Source: Sphingosinicella sp.
GTDB taxonomy: Bacteria > Pseudomonadota > Alphaproteobacteria > Sphingomonadales > Sphingomonadaceae
Assembly: GCA_013816585.1 (NCBI GenBank)
Contig: JACDEE010000001.1
Span: 15,001 to 79,000, forward strand
Direction of reading: 5' to 3'
Length of the DNA stretch: 64,000 bases
The notes beneath the pieces are model-generated. The model made no database searches, was not told the origin of the DNA, and was given only the letters and a program-made list of their open reading frames with translations. Below, in pieces: positions 8,834 through 19,567 of this stretch. Position 1 is the first letter of the stretch. The number at the start of each line of letters is the position of its first letter. A program made the translations under genes and the position numbers.

Positions 8834-8897
8834 ATGCGGCCGCCTTAGCATTTTTGCGTGGCGTGGAAAGCACTTCGGGCTTAAGGGCGGCGCCATC

Positions 8898-9437
8898 ATG
8901 AACATCGAACTTATCCCGATCGGCGATGATCCGCCGAACAGCGTCAACGTCATCATCGAAGTCCCGGTGGGCGGCGAACCCGTAAAATATGAATTCGACA
9001 AGAAATCGGGCGCGATCTTCGTCGACCGCATCTTGCATACGCCGATGCGCTATCCGGCCAATTACGGATTCATCCCGCACACTTTGTCGGCCGATGGCGA
9101 TCCACTGGACGTGATGGTCGTGGCGCGATCCCCCTTCATTTCAGGCTGCGTGGTTCGGGTCCGCCCAATCGCGGTCCTGCTGCTGGAGGATGAATCGGGC
9201 GGCGACGAAAAGATCCTGGCGGTGCCGGTCGACACGACTTTTCCATATTATGAAAAGGTCGAGGAAGCCGACGATCTGCCGCAGATCGTCAAGCAGCAGA
9301 TCGAGCATTTCTTCACCCATTATAAGGACCTGGAGCCCGAAAAATGGGTGAGGGTCGGCACCTGGCTTGGCCGGGCCGAGGCCGCTCGCATCATCGTCGA
9401 GAGCATCGAGCGCGCGAAGCAGGCGAAGGCAGCCTAG
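8898..9437 (+). CDS. ppa: Inorganic pyrophosphatase
   Basis: A family I soluble pyrophosphatase of 179 residues that hydrolyses pyrophosphate and so drives biosynthetic reactions. The family signature DGDPLDVMV supplies the metal-binding aspartates. The N-terminal [19 protein letters not shown] supplies the substrate-binding Glu and Lys residues. The start at 8898 fits the family N-terminus and follows AAGGGCGG; the longer frame from 8823 does not. It is divergent from hisS. Confidence 0.96.
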   Translation: MNIELIPIGDDPPNSVNVIIEVPVGGEPVKYEFDKKSGAIFVDRILHTPMRYPANYGFIPHTLSADGDPLDVMVVARSPFISGCVVRVRPIAVLLLEDESGGDEKILAVPVDTTFPYYEKVEEADDLPQIVKQQIEHFFTHYKDLEPEKWVRVGTWLGRAEAARIIVESIERAKQAKAA

Positions 9438-9500
9438 GGGGCTGGACGCAAGCGGCGCGATCCTTCATCGAACGGGAAATAATCGTCCCAGGAGAGTCGC

Positions 9501-11414
9501 TTGCGCACCTTCATCCTTTTCGCCGCCTTCGCTTTCATACTCCCGGCCTCCGCGCAGAACGCGCCGCCGCTCCCACAGCCGCTGCCCCGGATTGATCAGG
9601 TCCCAGCCGCGCGCGACATAGAATATCCGGGTACCATGCGGGTCGATATCGACGCGACCGACACCGCCCGCGCCATCTATCGGGTCAAGCAGAGCATCCC
9701 CGTGGCGGGACCGGGTCCGATGACCTTGCTCTACCCCGAATGGCTGCCGGGCAACCACGCCGCCCGTGGGCCGATCGCGACGGTCGCGGGCCTCAAGATC
9801 AGCAGTGGCGGACGGCCGATCACCTGGCGGCGCGATCCGCTCGACGTATTTGCCTTCCACATCGACGTGCCGGCGGGCGCTCGCGAGCTGGATGTCCGGT
9901 TCGAACATCTGTCGCCGACCGAAGCCGACCAGGGTCGCATCACCATGACCCCTGACATGCTCAACCTGCAATGGGAGAAGATGACGCTCTATCCGGCCGG
10001 CTGGTTCGTCCGGAACATCCCGGTCCGCGCCGGCGTGCGCCTTCCGGCCGGATTCAAGGCGGCGACTTCGCTCGACGTCGACACCAACAAGGCCGGCAAT
10101 GTCATCACCTACAAGCCCGTATCCTATGAGACCCTGGTCGATTCCCCGATCTTTGCCGGACGCCATTTCCGGTCCATCCCTCTTTTGAACGATGTCGATC
10201 TGAACGTGATGGCCGATCGGCCGGAGGATCTGGAAGCGACGCCGGAGCAGATTGCGGCCCATCGCCGTCTCGCTGAGCAAGCCGAGAAGGTGTTCGGCGG
10301 CCAGCATTATGACGAATATGAATTCCTGCTCGCGCTGACCGACCAATTGGGCGGGATCGGGCTTGAGCATCTGCGCTCGTCCGAAAACAGAAAGTCGCGT
10401 AATTATTTCACCGACTGGAATAAAGGTTCGGCGGGGCGCGACCTGCTGGCGCATGAAATGACGCATAGCTGGAACGGCAAATATCGACGGGGGGCGGATC
10501 TGTTCACCCCCGACTATCGGATGCCGATGCAGAACACGCTTTTGTGGGTCTATGAGGGACAGACCCAATTCTGGGGCAATATCCTGTCGGCCCGCTCGGG
10601 CATGATGCCGCCTGAGGACGTGAAGGCGGAACTCGCACGCACCGCGGCCTATTACGACATTCTTCCCGGGCGCAATTGGCGGCCCTTAATCGACACCACC
10701 CACGATCCGATCATCGCCGCGCGGCGTCCCAAGCCCTATTCGAGCTATCAAAGGTCCGAAGATTATTATTCGGAAGGAATGCTGATCTGGCTCGACGTCG
10801 ATTCGATCATTCGGGATCGGACCGGCGGTCAGCGTTCGATCGACGATTTCGCCCGCGCCTTCTTCGGAATCAATCCGGGCCATCAGGGGATCGTAACCTA
10901 TCGTTTCGACGACGTGGTCCGGACACTTAGCCAGGTGACGCCCTATGATTGGGGCGGCTATCTTCGCCAGCGGGTGGAGCAAACCGGCGATGCACCGCTC
11001 GACTGGATCAAGCGCGGTGGATACCGGTTGGCTTATTCGGAAACGCCCCCACTTTATTTCACCAGCCGGGAAAAGGATCGCGAGATTCTGGACCTTACCT
11101 ACACGATCGGGATCACCGCCACGAAGGACGGGACGATCAATGGGATTGCCTGGGATTCGCCGCTGTTCAATGAAGGGGTGACGACAGGCACGCAGATCCT
11201 GGCGGTCAACGGACGCGCTTATTCCGCCGACGATCTTAAGAGCGCGATCCGCGCGGCCAAGGGAGGCAAGGACGCGATCAAGCTGCTGGTCAAAAAGGGT
11301 TCGAGCTATCGGACCATCGACCTCCATCATCACACCGGGCTTCGCTATCCGGTGCTGGAGAAGATCGGGACCGGCCCCTCCTCGCTCGATGCTTTGCTCG
11401 CGCCTTTGCCCTGA
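9501..11414 (+). CDS. Secreted M61 family peptidase with PDZ domain
   Basis: A 637-residue exported metallopeptidase of the M61 (glycyl aminopeptidase) family. It has a signal peptide (about 1-18, ending ASA before QN), an M61 N-terminal beta domain, and a zinc motif HEMTH at 318-322. The third ligand is probably Glu352 in YEGQTQFWG. The C-terminus carries a PDZ-like domain (about 520-615). The start codon is TTG with CAGGAGAG 4-5 nt before it. It sits 17 nt upstream of an amidase lipoprotein, so the two may process peptides or peptide derivatives in the envelope. No specific substrate can be read from the sequence. Confidence 0.92.
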   Translation: MRTFILFAAFAFILPASAQNAPPLPQPLPRIDQVPAARDIEYPGTMRVDIDATDTARAIYRVKQSIPVAGPGPMTLLYPEWLPGNHAARGPIATVAGLKISSGGRPITWRRDPLDVFAFHIDVPAGARELDVRFEHLSPTEADQGRITMTPDMLNLQWEKMTLYPAGWFVRNIPVRAGVRLPAGFKAATSLDVDTNKAGNVITYKPVSYETLVDSPIFAGRHFRSIPLLNDVDLNVMADRPEDLEATPEQIAAHRRLAEQAEKVFGGQHYDEYEFLLALTDQLGGIGLEHLRSSENRKSRNYFTDWNKGSAGRDLLAHEMTHSWNGKYRRGADLFTPDYRMPMQNTLLWVYEGQTQFWGNILSARSGMMPPEDVKAELARTAAYYDILPGRNWRPLIDTTHDPIIAARRPKPYSSYQRSEDYYSEGMLIWLDVDSIIRDRTGGQRSIDDFARAFFGINPGHQGIVTYRFDDVVRTLSQVTPYDWGGYLRQRVEQTGDAPLDWIKRGGYRLAYSETPPLYFTSREKDREILDLTYTIGITATKDGTINGIAWDSPLFNEGVTTGTQILAVNGRAYSADDLKSAIRAAKGGKDAIKLLVKKGSSYRTIDLHHHTGLRYPVLEKIGTGPSSLDALLAPLP

Positions 11415-11431
11415 CAGGAAAGATATCGCTC

Positions 11432-12982
11432 ATGCTGCGCTGCCTTTTGCTCACTGGAACCCTCGCGCTTTGCGCCTGCACGGCGATCGATCCCCAGGAA
11501 GCGCCGGTTACACCAGTGCCGCAGCTCGGCCTGGCCGAAGCCAATGTCGCCGCGGCGATCGGGCGGATCGAAGCGCTCAATCCAAGGATCAACGCGGTGA
11601 TCGCCATCGAACCCGATGCGTTGGCCGAAGCGCGCGCGCTCGACCGCAATCGTATGGCGCGCGGGCCGCTCTACGCCATGCCGATCTTGGTCAAGGACAA
11701 TATCGAGACGCGGGGAACGCTGCCGACGACGGCTGGAAGTCTCGCTCTCGCGCAGAATGTCACCAATCGCGATGCGCCGCTGGTCGCCAATCTGCGCGCC
11801 GCCGGCGCGGTGATCGTGGGCAAGGCGAATTTGAGCGAATGGGCGAATATCCGCTCGTCCGATTCGATCTCCGGGTGGAGCGCGGTCGGTGGCCAGACCC
11901 GCAATCCGCATGCGCTGAACCGCAACACATGCGGCTCCTCTTCGGGAAGCGGAGCGGCGGTCGCGGCGGGAATGGTACCGGCCGCGATCGGCACCGAGAC
12001 TGACGGGTCGGTCGCCTGCCCCGCAGCAATCAACGGGATTGTCGGTTTCAAGCCGACGGTCGGCCTGGTCAGCCGCACTCATATAGTGCCGATCAGCCAC
12101 AGCCAGGATACGCCGGGGCCAATGACTCGCAACGTGCGCGATGCTGCAATGGTGCTGGGGGCGATGGCGGGGAGCGACCCCGTCGATGCGGCGACCGCCG
12201 AGGCAAATCGGCGGCGCACCGATTATGCCGCCCCGCTTTCGACAGAATCGCTGCGCGGCAAACGGGTCGGCGTGATGCGCTTTGCCAGCGGCTTCGGGAC
12301 CAATCCGGCGTTCGAGGAGGCCCTGGCGACCCTGAAGACCGAGGGAGCGACCCTGGTCGAAATCGCGAAGTTCGATGGTCGAAGCGAGATCGGGCGCAAT
12401 GAATTTCCGGTTTTGCTCACCGAACTCAAGGCGAACATGAACGCCTATCTCGCGACCACGCCACCATCGGTGACGAGCCGTACGCTGGCCGATCTGATCG
12501 CCTTCAACAAGGCGCATACCGAGGTGGAAATGGCCCTGTTCGGGCAGGACATTTTCGAACAGGCGGAAGCCACGAAAGGCCTCGGCGACCCCGCCTACAA
12601 AAAGGCGCGCGAAGTCTCTTTACGTCTCGCCGGCAAGGAGGGGGTCGACAAGCTTCTGGCGGACAATGACGTGATCGCCCTGATCGGGCCCACCATGCCG
12701 CCGGCCTGGTTGATCGATGCGGTGAACGGCGACCAGATTTCTGGCGGCGGGGCCGGTAGCCTGGCCGCGGTCGCGGGCTATCCGCATCTGACCGTACCGA
12801 TGGGCCATGTGAAGGGATTGCCCGTGGGCCTGAGCTTCATTGGTCCCAAATGGTCCGATGCGCTGATCCTGTCCCTTGGCTATGATTATGAGCAGGCGTC
12901 GCAGAAAAGGGGCGAGCCGCGCTTCCTGCCGTCGATCGAGGAGAGCGCTGAGGTGGCCCCCTTGCTGGAGCCGGCGCGCTGA
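11432..12982 (+). CDS. Amidase-signature family lipoprotein
   Basis: A 516-residue amidase signature enzyme, which hydrolyses C-N amide bonds through a Ser-cisSer-Lys triad. The likely triad is Lys88 (ILVKDNIE), a Ser in GSSSGSG (168-174), and the nucleophile Ser193 (ETDGSV). The N-terminus has a signal with a probable lipobox (LCAC, Cys16), so it is likely membrane-anchored in the envelope, unlike cytoplasmic GatA. It is 17 nt after the M61 peptidase and probably co-transcribed with it. Its stop abuts the stop of the convergent TfoX-like gene (TGATCA). The amide substrate is unknown. Confidence 0.9.
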   Translation: MLRCLLLTGTLALCACTAIDPQEAPVTPVPQLGLAEANVAAAIGRIEALNPRINAVIAIEPDALAEARALDRNRMARGPLYAMPILVKDNIETRGTLPTTAGSLALAQNVTNRDAPLVANLRAAGAVIVGKANLSEWANIRSSDSISGWSAVGGQTRNPHALNRNTCGSSSGSGAAVAAGMVPAAIGTETDGSVACPAAINGIVGFKPTVGLVSRTHIVPISHSQDTPGPMTRNVRDAAMVLGAMAGSDPVDAATAEANRRRTDYAAPLSTESLRGKRVGVMRFASGFGTNPAFEEALATLKTEGATLVEIAKFDGRSEIGRNEFPVLLTELKANMNAYLATTPPSVTSRTLADLIAFNKAHTEVEMALFGQDIFEQAEATKGLGDPAYKKAREVSLRLAGKEGVDKLLADNDVIALIGPTMPPAWLIDAVNGDQISGGGAGSLAAVAGYPHLTVPMGHVKGLPVGLSFIGPKWSDALILSLGYDYEQASQKRGEPRFLPSIEESAEVAPLLEPAR

Positions 12983-13342
12983 TCAGTCCTTGCCGCGCGG
13001 CTTTTTGCGAGCGGCGGATCGAATTCCGGCGCCATGGGCGAGCTGCGCCCAACGCTGCATGACTTCAGGGTCGTCATAGACTTCGGTCGGCGCGCGGCGA
13101 TAATTCATCGTACCGACCCGGCCGTCCTTGAACGTCATTGAGAAACGTTCGCAACCTTCGCAATCCCAGATCGAATTGGTCTCGTCATCGGCCTTGAACC
13201 AGATGTCGGCCCCTTCCAGAATCGCGAAGATGATGCCGTTCAGATAAAGCGTCGCACCGCCCATCATCTTGCGCATCGTGACAGACCCAAGCGGCTCCAG
13301 CACTTCCTGCACCTGAACGACGAGGCTTTCGTCGAAACTCAT
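12983..13342 (-). CDS. TfoX/Sxy N-terminal domain protein
   Basis: A 119-residue protein covering only the TfoX N-terminal domain (about residues 10-105), with the typical RKMMGGATLYLNG and FKADDETN segments. In gamma-proteobacteria the full-length TfoX/Sxy regulates competence with CRP. Short alphaproteobacterial versions lack the C-terminal domain and have no known role. It is 10 nt downstream of the SMR gene on the same strand, so it may be the last gene of an ispG-DMT-SMR-tfoX run. The Lys/Arg-rich tail ends KKPRGKD. Confidence 0.85.
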   Translation of the reverse strand: MSFDESLVVQVQEVLEPLGSVTMRKMMGGATLYLNGIIFAILEGADIWFKADDETNSIWDCEGCERFSMTFKDGRVGTMNYRRAPTEVYDDPEVMQRWAQLAHGAGIRSAARKKPRGKD

Positions 13343-13352
13343 GCGGTAAGCT

Positions 13353-13652
13353 TCAGCCGGCTATGCAGGCGATCAGGCCGAAGATAAGCAGTATCCGGAC
13401 CGTCGCGGCGGGCTCGTTGAACCAGATGATCCCGACCAATACCGTGCCGAGCGCGCCGATGCCGCCCCACACCGCATAGGCCGTCCCCATCGGGATGCTG
13501 CGCGAGGCATATTCCAGCAGACTCATCGAAAGGATGACCGATGCCAGGAAACCCAGAGTCCAGGGCAGGTTGCGAAACCCGTCGACATAGCGAAGGCAGG
13601 TGGTGAACCCGATTTCGAACAGGCCACCCAGGATAAGCCAGACCCAGGCCAT
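13353..13652 (-). CDS. SMR family transporter, Gdx/SugE-like
   Basis: A 99-residue protein with four transmembrane helices of the small multidrug resistance family. The essential membrane Glu is at residue 13 (GGLFEIG), and the GTAYAVWGGIGALGTV segment resembles Gdx/SugE proteins that export guanidinium. The C-terminus is a few residues shorter than usual and ends in a Gly, without the common KLS-type tail. The ATG at 13652 overlaps the DMT stop in an ATGA; the longer frame from 13679 lies inside the DMT gene. No guanidine riboswitch was seen upstream, since the upstream sequence is coding. Confidence 0.85.
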   Translation of the reverse strand: MAWVWLILGGLFEIGFTTCLRYVDGFRNLPWTLGFLASVILSMSLLEYASRSIPMGTAYAVWGGIGALGTVLVGIIWFNEPAATVRILLIFGLIACIAG

Positions 13653-14560
13653 CAGGTAATCCCGCCCGGAATCCCGCATTCGGCGTCCGCGGTTGCGGGA
13701 GAACGGCGGCTGGCGGCGACCAGGCAGGCGACGACGATCATCGCCGCGCCGGCCAAGGTCAGCGGGAGTACGCGTTCGTCGAAAAAGAAATAACCGAGCA
13801 AGGCAGCCCAGATGAAGCTGGTATATTCGACCGGGGCGAGATGCTGCGCCTCGGCCCGTGCATAGGCCCAGGACAGGAAGAGAAGCGAAACGAATGCGAG
13901 CACCGCGCCGCCGATTATGCTCGGCAGATGTTCGGCCGACGGAAGGACGGCAAGGAATGGCGCGGCGAGCAGAAAGGACGCGACCATGATCAGCGCCATG
14001 AAGAAAGCGATTTCCATCGGGCCGGCAAGCAAGGCCTGCTGACGCATCAGGATGATATTGTAAGCGTAGAGGCAGGCCGAGAGCAGGATCGATACCGAAC
14101 CCCAGAATGCCTCCGGACCAAGATCCGCCTCGGCCTGACCTGAAAAGATGACGATCACACCGGCAAAGCCCAGGATCGAGGCGAGGATGGCACGCCGTTC
14201 GATCTTTTCCTTGAGCAATATGGCGGCAAGATAGAGCGCGATCAGCGGCGCGATGAAAGCCAAAGCGATCGCCTGCGCCATTGGCACCCGCGCCAGTCCC
14301 CAGAAAAACAGCATGGCCATTACCGCCGAAAGCACGCCCCGCACCAGATGGACCCGCATCGCGGGCCGACCCGGCCAGGCGCTGCGCCTCCCAAAGAACA
14401 AGGCCGCGCCGATCAGGGCGCCCGCCATGGTCCGCCAGAGAAGCGCATTATAGGCCCCGATCGCCAGCGAAAGGTCCTTCATCACCGCGTCCATGATCGA
14501 GAAGGCGGCAATTCCCAAAGTGGCGACGCCGAACGCAACCGCCGTGATGACCGGCTTCAT
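13652..14560 (-). CDS. EamA/DMT family transporter
   Basis: A 302-residue inner-membrane protein with about ten hydrophobic helices arranged as two EamA repeats (about 10-140 and 155-290). DMT-superfamily members export metabolites or amino acids, and the substrate cannot be told here. Start and stop are coupled by ATGA overlaps to ispG upstream and to the SMR transporter downstream. Confidence 0.87.
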   Translation of the reverse strand: MKPVITAVAFGVATLGIAAFSIMDAVMKDLSLAIGAYNALLWRTMAGALIGAALFFGRRSAWPGRPAMRVHLVRGVLSAVMAMLFFWGLARVPMAQAIALAFIAPLIALYLAAILLKEKIERRAILASILGFAGVIVIFSGQAEADLGPEAFWGSVSILLSACLYAYNIILMRQQALLAGPMEIAFFMALIMVASFLLAAPFLAVLPSAEHLPSIIGGAVLAFVSLLFLSWAYARAEAQHLAPVEYTSFIWAALLGYFFFDERVLPLTLAGAAMIVVACLVAASRRSPATADAECGIPGGIT

Positions 14561-15705
14561 TCGGCGGCGTGCGAAAGGTGTCGGGCGAGATCAGCCTCGC
14601 CGGCCCGGGTCTCGGCCTCTATCTCCGCGGCCTTGGCCTCGACCAGGCGCACGATGTGATCGACCATATCCTCATCCTGGACATGGTGATCGGTCACTCC
14701 CGAAAGATAGACCATATGCTTGCCATTGCCGCCGCCGGTGATGCCGATATCGGTCTCTCGCGCTTCGCCCGGTCCATTGACCACGCAGCCAAGCACCGAC
14801 AGCGAAAGGGTGGTCCGGATATGCGAAAGCCTTTGTTCGAGCTTTTCGACGGTCCGGATGACGTCGAAGCCCTGGCGCGCGCAAGACGGACAGGAAATCA
14901 CTCGAACGCCGCGATTGCGAATGCCGAGGGATTTCAGGATTTCGAACCCGACCCGGACTTCTTCTTCTGGCTCGGCGGAAAGCGAAACGCGGATGGTGTC
15001 GCCAATCCCGAACCAGAGCAACGAACCGATACCGATCGAGGATTTGACGGTCCCACCGATCAGGCCGCCAGCCTCGGTAATACCCAGATGCAGCGGGCAG
15101 TCCACGGTCTCGGCGAGCTGCTGATAGGCGGCGACGGCAAGGAAGAAATCAGACGCCTTCACCGCCACCTTATATTCGTGGAAATCATGGTCCTGGAGCA
15201 ATTTGATATGATCGAGCGCGCTTTCGACCAAAGCCTCGGGGCAAGGCTCGCCATATTTTTCCAGCAGGTCTCGCTCAAGACTTCCGGCATTGACGCCGAT
15301 ACGGATCGCGCAGCCATTGGCCTTCGCAGCGCGGACCACTTCGGCCACGCGCTCGGACGATCCGATATTGCCGGGATTGATGCGAAGACAGGCCGCGCCC
15401 GCATCCGCCGCCTCCAGCGCGCGCTTATAATGGAAATGGATGTCGGCAACGATCGGCACCTTGGCGGCGCGAACGATCTCACCCAATGCCGCGGTCGATT
15501 CCACGTCGGGGCAGGAAACCCGGATAATGTCGGCGCCTACCTCTTCGCAACGGCGGATCTGGTCGATCGTCGCCCCGGCATCCGACGTCGGCGTATTGGT
15601 CATCGTCTGCACCGTGACGGGCGCGTCTCCGCCCACGGCCACGTTGCCGACCATGATCTGACGAGATGGGCGCCGCGCAATGTCGCGCCACGGACGAATG
15701 GACAT
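14557..15705 (-). CDS. ispG: 4-hydroxy-3-methylbut-2-en-1-yl diphosphate synthase
   Basis: IspG (GcpE), 382 residues, converts MEcPP to HMBPP in the MEP isoprenoid pathway using a [4Fe-4S] cluster. Cluster ligands are Cys272 and Cys275 (SCPSC) and Cys307 ([10 protein letters not shown]), with the conserved Glu314 after it. The N-terminal TIM-barrel half is complete. I use the ATG at 15705, with GGAGG 5 nt upstream; the longer frame to 15912 invades the M24 peptidase gene. Its stop overlaps the DMT transporter start. Confidence 0.96.
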   Translation of the reverse strand: MSIRPWRDIARRPSRQIMVGNVAVGGDAPVTVQTMTNTPTSDAGATIDQIRRCEEVGADIIRVSCPDVESTAALGEIVRAAKVPIVADIHFHYKRALEAADAGAACLRINPGNIGSSERVAEVVRAAKANGCAIRIGVNAGSLERDLLEKYGEPCPEALVESALDHIKLLQDHDFHEYKVAVKASDFFLAVAAYQQLAETVDCPLHLGITEAGGLIGGTVKSSIGIGSLLWFGIGDTIRVSLSAEPEEEVRVGFEILKSLGIRNRGVRVISCPSCARQGFDVIRTVEKLEQRLSHIRTTLSLSVLGCVVNGPGEARETDIGITGGGNGKHMVYLSGVTDHHVQDEDMVDHIVRLVEAKAAEIEAETRAGEADLARHLSHAAE

Positions 15706-15776
15706 CAAAGCCTCCGAATATCGGCCGCTATATAGTCGCCATGGCCGGCCAGCGATAGGGCGGGCCTTGCCAAGGC

Positions 15777-17027
15777 TTAGCCGAACGGGTTGCCCAGTGA
15801 GGGTGGCGGCGTCGAAAACCAGTGGGGCCCGGCCGCGGTCATATAGAAGCAATCCTCCAGCCTTATCCCGAATTTGCCAGGCAGATAGATGCCGGGTTCG
15901 TTCGAAAAGCACATTCCCGGGGCAAGCAGGGTCTTTTCGCCACGCACCAGATTGACCGGATCATGCCCGTCGAGACCGATGCCGTGGCCGGTGCGGTGGG
16001 ACAGGCCCGGCAATTTATAATCGGGGCCGTAGCCGAGCTTTTCATAATAAGCGCGCACCGCGTCATCGACGCTTCCGGCGGGCCGCCCGACCCGGGCCGC
16101 GGCAAACGCGATCTCCTGGCCACGGTGCATCTCATTCCACACCTTGCGCTGTTCGGCATTGGCCTCGCCGAACACGAAGGTGCGCGAAATGTCGGACTGA
16201 TAGCCTTCCACCGTGCAGCCGCAATCCATCAGCACGACTTCACCCTTTCGAACCTGCTGCGGCTTGCCGTTACCGTGCGGATAGGCGCTCGCTTCCCCCA
16301 GCAGGATCAGGGCAAATCCCGGCTGTCCGCCCAGCGCGCGGGTCGCGTCGTTCATGATCGCGCCGATGTCGGCCGGGGACATCCCCTCCTCGATCCGGGA
16401 GGCGGTATGACGATAGGCGCCGATCGTGATGTCCGACGCTGTCTGCATCAAGGCCAGTTCGTGGGCCGATTTGATCAGCCGACACCCCCGGACGATCGGC
16501 GCCCCATCGACCAATTTCACGCCGGGCATGGCTTTGGACAGGCCCTCAAAGGCAAAGAACCGAACCGTCTCCTCGATTCCCACGGGTCCGCGCAGCTTTC
16601 GGTCGCGCAGGAAGCCGGCGGCGATCGCCAGCGGGTTCTGATCCTCGTGCCAGACGCGGACTTCACCCGGCACGTTCAGACTTTCGCGCACCGAAGGCTC
16701 TTCGAAATGCGGTGTGACGATCGCGATATCGCCTTCGACAGGGATGATCGCGGCGGTCAGCCTCTCGCTTCGATTCCAGCGAACGCCGGTAAAATAGATG
16801 AGCGATGCGCCCGGCTCGATCAGGAGCGCGGAAATGCCCTGGGCACGCATCAATTCCTGCGCCCGCGCGATTCTGGAAAGCCGTTCGGCGCTGCTGATCG
16901 GCACCACATTGCCAGTGATCGGTTTCAGTTCGCTGGTGCCTTGCGCAAAGGCCCAGCCGGGGGACAATGCAGCCAGCCCTGCGGTGGCCATCGTCATTCC
17001 CATAAAGTGTCGCCGATCTGCCCGCAT
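15777..17027 (-). CDS. Exported M24 family Xaa-Pro-type peptidase
   Basis: A 416-residue pita-bread metallopeptidase. All five metal ligands of the M24 family are visible: Asp268, Asp279, His348, Glu377 and Glu391. The N-terminal creatinase-like domain is present (about 45-180). The first 30 residues, with RR at 5-6 (DRRHFMG) and a hydrophobic stretch ending in AFAQ, look like a Tat signal, so the enzyme is probably periplasmic. Cytoplasmic PepP/PepQ lack this. RBS AAGGG precedes the ATG. It is divergent from the isoaspartyl peptidase gene, which is also exported, so the region may handle peptide breakdown in the periplasm. Confidence 0.9.
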   Translation of the reverse strand: MRADRRHFMGMTMATAGLAALSPGWAFAQGTSELKPITGNVVPISSAERLSRIARAQELMRAQGISALLIEPGASLIYFTGVRWNRSERLTAAIIPVEGDIAIVTPHFEEPSVRESLNVPGEVRVWHEDQNPLAIAAGFLRDRKLRGPVGIEETVRFFAFEGLSKAMPGVKLVDGAPIVRGCRLIKSAHELALMQTASDITIGAYRHTASRIEEGMSPADIGAIMNDATRALGGQPGFALILLGEASAYPHGNGKPQQVRKGEVVLMDCGCTVEGYQSDISRTFVFGEANAEQRKVWNEMHRGQEIAFAAARVGRPAGSVDDAVRAYYEKLGYGPDYKLPGLSHRTGHGIGLDGHDPVNLVRGEKTLLAPGMCFSNEPGIYLPGKFGIRLEDCFYMTAAGPHWFSTPPPSLGNPFG

Positions 17028-17169
17028 CGCTTTTGCCCTTCTTGTTCCCGTCGCTGATTGAGCGGAGAAGTAGCGCTTGGCAAGATGGCAGGGGCAAAGC
17101 GCACGCCAGGTCGCGGCTGGCGGCGGCCATGCTTTCTGCTATTCGGGGCGCCGAACAAGGAAATATTCC

Positions 17170-18138
17170 ATGCGTTTGCTTTTGATAATCGGAGCCTTGA
17201 TGATGACTTCGCCCGCCGCAGCTCATGACTGGAAGCTGGTTATCCATGGCGGCGCGGGCGTCATCGAACGAAATGTATTGAGCCCTGAAAAGGACAAGGC
17301 GATCCGCGCCGCGCTCGATCATGCACTGCAAAGCGGATCGAAGATATTGGCGGCGGGTGGAAGCTCGCTTGATGCGGTCGAGGCCGCGGTTAGGGAATTG
17401 GAGAATGACCCCAATTTCAATGCCGGGCGCGGCGCGGTCTTCACCTATGAGGGCACGAACGAGATGGACGCGGCGATCATGGACGGGCGCGACCGCAACG
17501 CTGGCGCCGTCGCCGGAGTCACCTCCACCAAGAACCCGATCAGCCTCGCCCGCACGGTGATGGAAGACAGCCCGCATGTCATGCTGAGCGGCGAAGGCGC
17601 CAACATCTTCTCGCGCGAAAAGGGACTGGAACAGGCCGGGCCCGAATATTTCGCTACCCCCGAGCGCAAGCGGCAATTGGACGAGCTGAAGGCCAACAAG
17701 CTTTCCTGGTTCGACGTCGACATGAAATACGGCACTGTCGGCGCGGTGGCCCTTGATGTATCGGGCCACGTCGCCGCCGCCACCTCCACCGGTGGGGTGA
17801 CCGGCAAGCGCTGGGGCCGGGTCGGCGATTCCCCGATCATCGGCGCCGGTACCTATGCCGACGACCGCGCCTGCGTGATCTCGGCTACGGGTTCGGGGGA
17901 ATATTTCATCCGCGTCGGCGTCGCGCACGAAATCTGCGCCCGGATGCGAATGAAGGGCGAGAGCGCGAAAGCCGCGTCGGACGCGGTCATCAAGGAAATG
18001 GCCGATCTCGGCGGCAGCGGCGGGGTGATCATAGTCTCCCCCGGCGGCGAAGCCGACTGGTCGTTCAACACGCCTGGAATGTATCGCGGCAAGGCCTCGG
18101 CCGCCGGGCGCAATGTCGCCATCTATGGCGATGAATGA
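17170..18138 (+). CDS. Isoaspartyl peptidase / L-asparaginase (Ntn hydrolase)
   Basis: A 322-residue type III (plant-type) asparaginase. It is made as a precursor that cuts itself before the catalytic Thr, here Thr189 in KYGTVGAV. Substrate-site motifs IHGGAG (near residue 25) and NAGRGAVFT (near 84) are intact. A signal peptide (about 1-18, SPAAA then HDW) suggests a periplasmic enzyme acting on beta-aspartyl dipeptides. The ATG at 17170 follows CAAGGAAAT; the longer frame from 17077 has no such site. The S1/P1 nuclease gene starts 30 nt downstream. Confidence 0.93.
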   Translation: MRLLLIIGALMMTSPAAAHDWKLVIHGGAGVIERNVLSPEKDKAIRAALDHALQSGSKILAAGGSSLDAVEAAVRELENDPNFNAGRGAVFTYEGTNEMDAAIMDGRDRNAGAVAGVTSTKNPISLARTVMEDSPHVMLSGEGANIFSREKGLEQAGPEYFATPERKRQLDELKANKLSWFDVDMKYGTVGAVALDVSGHVAAATSTGGVTGKRWGRVGDSPIIGAGTYADDRACVISATGSGEYFIRVGVAHEICARMRMKGESAKAASDAVIKEMADLGGSGGVIIVSPGGEADWSFNTPGMYRGKASAAGRNVAIYGDE

Positions 18139-18167
18139 TTGACACAATCCGGCTATAGAAACGGAAT

Positions 18168-19019
18168 ATGCTGAAGATACGCTGCCTTATCATGGCGTTG
18201 TGCCTGACGTTCGCCGCCTCGCCCGCCGCCGCCTGGTGGGAATATGGGCATGAGACGATCGCAACCATCGCCGCGCTGGAAATGAAACCCGAAACGAGGC
18301 GCGAAATTGCAAGGCTGCTGGCACGGTCGAGGGAGCTTGAAACGCCGACCTGTCCCTCCAGCACGATTGAGGAAGCCAGCGTATGGCCGGATTGCATCAA
18401 GGAGCTGAAGGACCGCTTCAGCTATGCCTATTCCTGGCATTATCAGAATGTCGACGTGTGCAAGCCGTTCGACCAGAAATCGGCCTGCAAGGACGGTAAT
18501 TGCGTGTCGGCGCAGGTCGACCGCAATGCACGGCTGCTGGCAGACCGAAGCCTTCCTGACCGCGAGCGGCTGCAGGCGCTCGCTTTCCTGGTCCATTTCG
18601 TAGGCGACCTGCACACGCCGCTCCACGCCGGCGACCGGGGCGACCTGGGCGGCAACCGCTTCAAGGCCGCTTATGGCTTTATGAAGGGCCGCAACATCCA
18701 CACCATCTGGGACGGCTATTTGTCGGACCGTTCGATTTCGACTCCGCCTGGCGAGCCCAAGGGCTTGCTGTCGGAGCTTTCGGCCGATCAACGTGCCCGG
18801 ATGCGCGCCGGAACCCCCGAAGATTGGGCGCGCGAAAGCTGGGAAACGGCGCGGACCTTCGCTTACGGCGCCGTCATGCAGGACCCTTGCGGACCGGTTC
18901 CGGCCGAGGAGCCGGTAATCACCGAAGAGATCACCCGGAAACTGATCCCAGTAGTACGCGACCAGGTCGCCAAGGGCGGCCTGCGCCTCGCCCGCTTGCT
19001 GGACGAGGCGCTAAGCTAA
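18168..19019 (+). CDS. Secreted S1/P1-type zinc nuclease
   Basis: A 283-residue exported nuclease of the S1/P1 family, which cleaves single-stranded nucleic acid and removes 3'-phosphates with a three-zinc site. The signal ends at Ala22 and exposes Trp23, the N-terminal Trp that binds zinc in this family. Further ligands are His28 (YGHE), and HFVGDLHTPLH (143-153) with Asp156 and GGN at 161-163. Several Cys residues probably form disulfides. It likely recovers nucleotides or phosphate in the periplasm, which fits with the phosphate genes in this window, though not in one operon. It converges on pal with 7 nt between stops. Confidence 0.93.
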   Translation: MLKIRCLIMALCLTFAASPAAAWWEYGHETIATIAALEMKPETRREIARLLARSRELETPTCPSSTIEEASVWPDCIKELKDRFSYAYSWHYQNVDVCKPFDQKSACKDGNCVSAQVDRNARLLADRSLPDRERLQALAFLVHFVGDLHTPLHAGDRGDLGGNRFKAAYGFMKGRNIHTIWDGYLSDRSISTPPGEPKGLLSELSADQRARMRAGTPEDWARESWETARTFAYGAVMQDPCGPVPAEEPVITEEITRKLIPVVRDQVAKGGLRLARLLDEALS

Positions 19020-19026
19020 TCGGACG

Positions 19027-19551
19027 TTACTGCGGAACGACGGACACCGCGCGGCGATTCTGCGACCAGGCGCTTTCATCCGATCCAAGCGCGACCGGGC
19101 GCTCCTTGCCCCAGCTCACCACCGTCATCCGCGAGGTGGGAATGCCACGGCCGGCCAGATAATTCTTGGCGGCATTGGCGCGGCGGTCGCCAAGCGCCAG
19201 ATTATATTCGCGCGTGCCCCGTTCGTCGGCATGGCCTTCGATCGTCACCCGGACATTAGGATAGCGTTGCAGCCAGGCGATCTGCGAATCCAGGGTAGCG
19301 CGATCCTGCCCGTCGAGCGAAAAACTCTCGGTTTCGAAATAGACGCTGTCGGACGGGACGTTCTGCAGGAAATCGCCACGCGAGCCCGGCAACGGAACGC
19401 CGCTCACATTGCCCGCATTCGGATCCTCACCAGTCTGCGTCTGGCCGTCCTCGGCAGGGGCCGGTGGAAGGACGTCCGGGGTCTTCTTGCCGCAGCCGGC
19501 CAGCGCCATCGTCGCGGCCAAAGCGGCAATTGCCAATCCGTTCCTGATCAT
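19027..19551 (-). CDS. pal: Peptidoglycan-associated lipoprotein Pal
   Basis: A 174-residue outer-membrane lipoprotein with lipobox LAGC (Cys20) and a C-terminal OmpA-like peptidoglycan-binding domain (about 65-174, landmark GHADERGTREYN). It anchors the Tol-Pal system to the cell wall and is needed for outer-membrane constriction at division. The ATG at 19551 has GAGGAGAAG before it. It is the last gene of ybgC-tolQRAB-pal, 16 nt after tolB. Confidence 0.96.
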   Translation of the reverse strand: MIRNGLAIAALAATMALAGCGKKTPDVLPPAPAEDGQTQTGEDPNAGNVSGVPLPGSRGDFLQNVPSDSVYFETESFSLDGQDRATLDSQIAWLQRYPNVRVTIEGHADERGTREYNLALGDRRANAAKNYLAGRGIPTSRMTVVSWGKERPVALGSDESAWSQNRRAVSVVPQ

Positions 19552-19567
19552 CTTCTTCTCCTCAAAT

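Noticed and set aside
13353-13652. Guanidine riboswitch before the Gdx-like transporter
   Set aside because: The upstream sequence is coding (DMT transporter) and the start codon overlaps its stop, leaving no room for a leader RNA.
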